Assembly (NCBI GenBank): GCA_964247055.1
Contig: OZ176054.1
Location: 6,944,001-7,008,000 of the forward strand
Origin: Paragordius varius
Lineage: Eukaryota; Nematomorpha
Length of the DNA: 64,000 nt
Reading direction: 5' to 3'
Part shown: piece after piece, positions 63,697 through 64,000 of the stretch
Numbering within the stretch: the stretch's first letter is position 1
How the letters are laid out: each line of letters starts with the position of its first letter
The notes under the pieces: model-generated
Seen by the model: only the letters and a program-made list of their open reading frames with translations
What the model was told of the DNA's origin: nothing
The model's database searches: none
Translations under genes and position numbers: made by a program

Positions 63697-64000
63697 ATCA
63701 AGAAATCTATATATTTATAAAAATGGAAAATGCTGGCTTTGTGATCTGGTACAGGAAAACCGGTAGACTCAATCAAATCCAAATATCGATAAAATATAAT
63801 CATTAATAAATGTCCCGACAATAGCTTCGCCCTTTTTTTGAAATAGGCCCCCAGTTCGGGCCCACCCCGTATGAAAAACGGGTTTTTTTTGAAAACAGAA
63901 GTCCACAAAATCGTGTTTTTGAGACAATTTTCCGGAGAACGTGTTGGACCATTCAATTTCAAATATGATTTTTGTTTACTTATTTTCGATTGCGCCGAAC
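63697..64000 (+). repeat. Outer lead of another foldback-family element, cut by the window edge
   Basis: Close match in inverted orientation to 13885-14195: AAATCTATATATTTATAAAA, the CAGTTCGGGCCCACCCCGTA block, TTTTCCGGAGAACGTGTTGG and, at the edge, GATTGCGCCGAAC. It defines the outer end of the family and shows that a further element starts here. Confidence 0.88.

Noticed and set aside
1-64000. tRNA, rRNA or CRISPR array
   Set aside because: No cloverleaf with a proper GGTTCRA arm, no rRNA core sequence and no array of regular spacers was seen by eye. A covariance-model scan could still find a small RNA.

Overview
Nuclear DNA of an animal-like eukaryote. The window is very AT-rich (by eye about three quarters or more A+T) and holds four host genes, all read by assembling exons by hand: MRPS33 (minus), LTN1/listerin (plus), XPOT/exportin-T (plus) and an exon of a Sprouty/Spred-like protein (minus). 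A Sprouty-type domain points to a metazoan. Five introns of only 22-26 nt sit at the 5' ends of LTN1 and XPOT. From memory, introns of about this size are reported for dicyemid mesozoans, and small 5' introns for some flatworms. The species cannot be named from this window.

Layout. 1-4750: 3' end of a LINE whose tail is interrupted by a 3.35-kb hAT transposon with perfect 8-bp target duplications. 4752-14195: a foldback-like repeat, with long inverted arms made of degenerate ~326-bp tandem units around a ~4.4-kb spacer. Its right arm is split by a second hAT and its spacer carries two MITEs. 14414-15133: MRPS33, head-to-head with LTN1 across 105 bp. 15239-29910: LTN1 in 19 exons. 31562-44122: XPOT in 27 exons whose lengths close exactly to 1,364 codons plus stop. 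44.7-46.6 kb: two LINE 3' ends in a palindrome, then a decayed mariner. 50208-51294: Sprouty/Spred-like exon. 53.1-64 kb: dispersed repeats, inverted repeats, a 14-bp minisatellite and more pieces of the foldback family, one running off the right edge.

The three recognised housekeeping genes all serve translation: mitoribosome small subunit, ribosome-associated quality control and tRNA export. There is no evidence that the clustering is more than chance. LTN1 and XPOT are both much longer than their human relatives because of Asn/Ser-rich insertions. Their larger introns (89-883 nt) are hosts for small hairpin MITEs, while the 5' micro-introns are free of them.
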